This document shows, piece by piece, positions 61,901 to 64,000 of a stretch of 64,000 bases of DNA. The DNA is from Luscinia megarhynchos (Eukaryota > Chordata > Aves > Passeriformes > Turdidae), in assembly GCA_034336665.1 (NCBI GenBank), contig JAPFBE010000002.1, positions 18,330,906 to 18,394,905 on the forward strand, given 5' to 3'. The translations under genes and the position numbers were made by a program. The notes under the pieces are model-generated. The model saw only the letters and a list, made by a program, of their open reading frames with translations. It ran no database searches and was not told the origin of the DNA. The stretch's first letter is position 1. Each line of letters starts with the position of its first letter.

Positions 61901-64000
61901 CAGTGTCTTTGAGGTGGATCCATCCTAGTGCCACAGACTATCACTTCCTCAAGCCACTGACACCAGCCTTTGCCTCGAAGCTCCTGGCAGGGCCTGCTGA
62001 GCCCCAAGGGGTGGCAGTGAGAGAGGGAGGCAGCCAGGGCTGCCTTAGCACCACCTTTGAGCTGATGCTGCTTCAGTGCTCAGCCTGACAGAGAAACAAA
62101 ATGGAAATTATTCAGGAGCATGAACCAAAGTGGAGGTGCTCGTAGTGCCAGTGGCATCCCAGAGGTCTTTGGCAGAGGTTTATCGATGTCAACTTTTGTG
62201 TTTCCTTGGTGAATGAGTCACCGTGGCTGTGCTTAAATCCTTAAAATGCCTTTTAAGCATTCACAACAGAATTTTTTTTCCTGTTTGTGTGGCTACTTTC
62301 ACATACTAACTTCAGGTACATCCAGGCTTTGCAAATTGCTATGAACTCTTCTCTGCTGGGTAGAAGCCATGTTTGACCCAGAAGCTGTTTAGCCATGTTA
62401 GCAAAGCCCAAAAATTGTCTAATTTCCCTGGCAGGTTTTAAAAGCTTAAGCTCAGATTTTTTTAGGTGGCTTTCCATTATAAGAGTGGGTTCTTGTGCAG
62501 ATGGATCAAAATAGAGGGAGACTGAGCTTGCAGTTGCTTGCAAAGTCAGGCTGACTTTATCCTACGAATCTGCAGTATAACAACAAACCTAAATAGCATG
62601 CCAGATCTTGACTCCATTTTTCATTGCTTCTCCTATTCTGAGGGAGCTGCTACCTTGTCAAAATATTATGTGTGCAGAAGAAAATACCAAAAAGAAAATC
62701 AAGCAACAAATGAGGTATTCTCATCATGCTAAATTTTGTGGTGAAAAATGGGGCTGTTCTCTGGGACACCATGTACTAGAGATCATGGCATGGTGTATAA
62801 ATTTAAACTTTCTCACTGCCAGTTTTGTTGTGTTAATATTTGGGTGCTCTGCTGAGTTGGCACTGCCGGATGCAGGTTGTTCCTTATCCATTACTGGCAG
62901 GAAATGTTGCACCAGAAGGGTGGATACAGTCACCCTGGCTGCTGGGGCACTTGCAATAGGAGATAATTTCCTGAATGGCATGAGACAGCATGGTTTGTAT
63001 ATCATGTAAAAAGTCCATCTCTTGTGGCATTTTCCTCTGATTGCTGAGTCCACTGCAGAAGAGTAAAAACATATGACACTTAAAAATAGGATATATCCTC
63101 AACCATTGCAAACGCCATCTGTTCTCAGAGAAACAACTGGTAGAAAAAAATAACCTTGGGTTGAAACCTTGCATGAAGTTGCCATTTAAGATAAGTGGGG
63201 TTGGCTTTGTTATTTTTATTTTTTTGGAGGTGTGGAGAAGGGCTGTTTGATGGCAACTGAAAGAAAACAGATATGTGGAGCTGGAGCGTGCGTGTTACAG
63301 ACGTGCAGAGAAGTCGTGTCTTGAAGACCTGTTAAAACTGTGGGACTGAGCAGCACAGTGACACTGGAAGGAATCCATGCACTATTTTAAATCAGTTCGT
63401 GCAGGTGACTGCAACAAGGTGTCTGCCCACCACCAGAAGCTGGTTTCTAGGGAAATTGTCTACATTCCTAGCCATAAACAGATAAGACCTAATTTTCCAA
63501 TTGGATACAGTTCTCTGGTGAATGGTATGGCTTCCTCACCCATGCAGAGTCCATCCAGACTGGTAGTGAGGAGTGAATCAGTAGCTTAGGGAATGCTGAC
63601 TCCATCCCTGTATGCTGCTCCCCCAAAGAACACCCACAGCCATTGCCTCTGGTAACAGGAGTGAAGTTTCTGAGCTTTGGTCACTCCCAGGAGTCAGCAC
63701 TGCTTCTTCTGGCCCTGTCAGGGTGTGATTAAGTGACTGAAAAGAATTTTGTTTTCACATCATAGCAATTTGCTATTACCCGTGGAACTTCAGTAATTAG
63801 TCATACCACCTGCCCCAAGTCTGACAAAAAGATCCTGAGAGCCCACTAGTGGACTTGATCACTTGTGCTGTTTCGGACACCCTTCTGAGAAGTCAGGTGG
63901 GATACCATTAGTCATTTCAATGCTTCTGCCCCTGCTCTGTACTAATGTGAAGAGCAGCTGACTTGTACTTCAGACACATGCAAAGAAACTGTGCATGAGG
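58937..64000. other. Intergenic stretch at the right edge
   Basis: No recognisable gene. I looked for F13A1 N-terminal exons on the plus strand (the expected divergent neighbour) and saw none. The piece 59150-59300 is AT-rich with GACGTA and looks conserved-like. The piece 63270-63330 has four CpGs (GAGCGTGCGTGT, GACGTGC, GTCGTG). Open frames up to 133 codons (62608-63009) carry no motif. Confidence 0.45.

Noticed and set aside
58937..64000. Search for F13A1 first coding exons
   Set aside because: No plus-strand frame with the transglutaminase N-terminal pattern was visible.
1..64000. tRNA, rRNA, CRISPR, phage or bacterial operon signals
   Set aside because: None seen; the sequence is vertebrate nuclear DNA.

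Overview
This window looks like nuclear DNA from a bird, probably a songbird or near relative. It is AT-leaning and mostly non-coding. The few genes are split by introns with GT-AG junctions, and the recognisable dispersed repeats are decayed CR1 LINE fragments, the dominant interspersed repeat of birds. There are no operons, ribosome binding sites, CRISPR arrays or other prokaryotic signals. Nearly all the short open frames in both strands are chance frames.

The one gene I can identify firmly is LY86 (MD-1), on the minus strand. MD-1 is a secreted MD-2-related lipid-recognition (ML) protein that pairs with CD180/RP105 on B cells and myeloid cells. Exon 1 (17440-17560) carries the signal peptide and the WPTHTVC motif. 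Exon 2 (3710-3796) and exon 3 (2207-2335) continue the ML fold, and all three join in phase to give 112 complete codons. The last two exons expected from the family are not seen and should lie beyond the left edge. The layout is: intron 3 (1-2206), exon 3, intron 2, exon 2, a 13.6 kb intron 1, exon 1, then the promoter at about 17561-17800.

From about 17.8 kb to 64 kb I find no recognisable protein-coding gene. In mammals the next gene on the 5' side of LY86 is F13A1, transcribed divergently, and the lncRNA LY86-AS1 lies in the gap. None of the F13A1 exons I looked for were visible, so this stretch is probably the LY86-F13A1 intergenic region. It holds CR1 copies at about 22.3, 25.6, 33.3, 34.2, 38.9 and 58.6 kb, the last carrying remains of the ORF2 C-terminal coding region. 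It also holds simple repeats and several CpG-retaining blocks that may be conserved regulatory DNA (28.96-29.17 kb and 30.0-30.25 kb, plus one inside LY86 intron 1 at 16.44-16.80 kb).

The most interesting unexplained signal is a set of exon-like segments on the plus strand, divergent from LY86, at 33930-34087, 49634-49777, 50775-50887 and 52056 onward. The first three have plausible splice sites at both ends; the last has an acceptor and ends near an AATAAA. They could be a lncRNA in the position of LY86-AS1 or an unannotated gene. Their reading frames do not join cleanly, so I hold them at low confidence.
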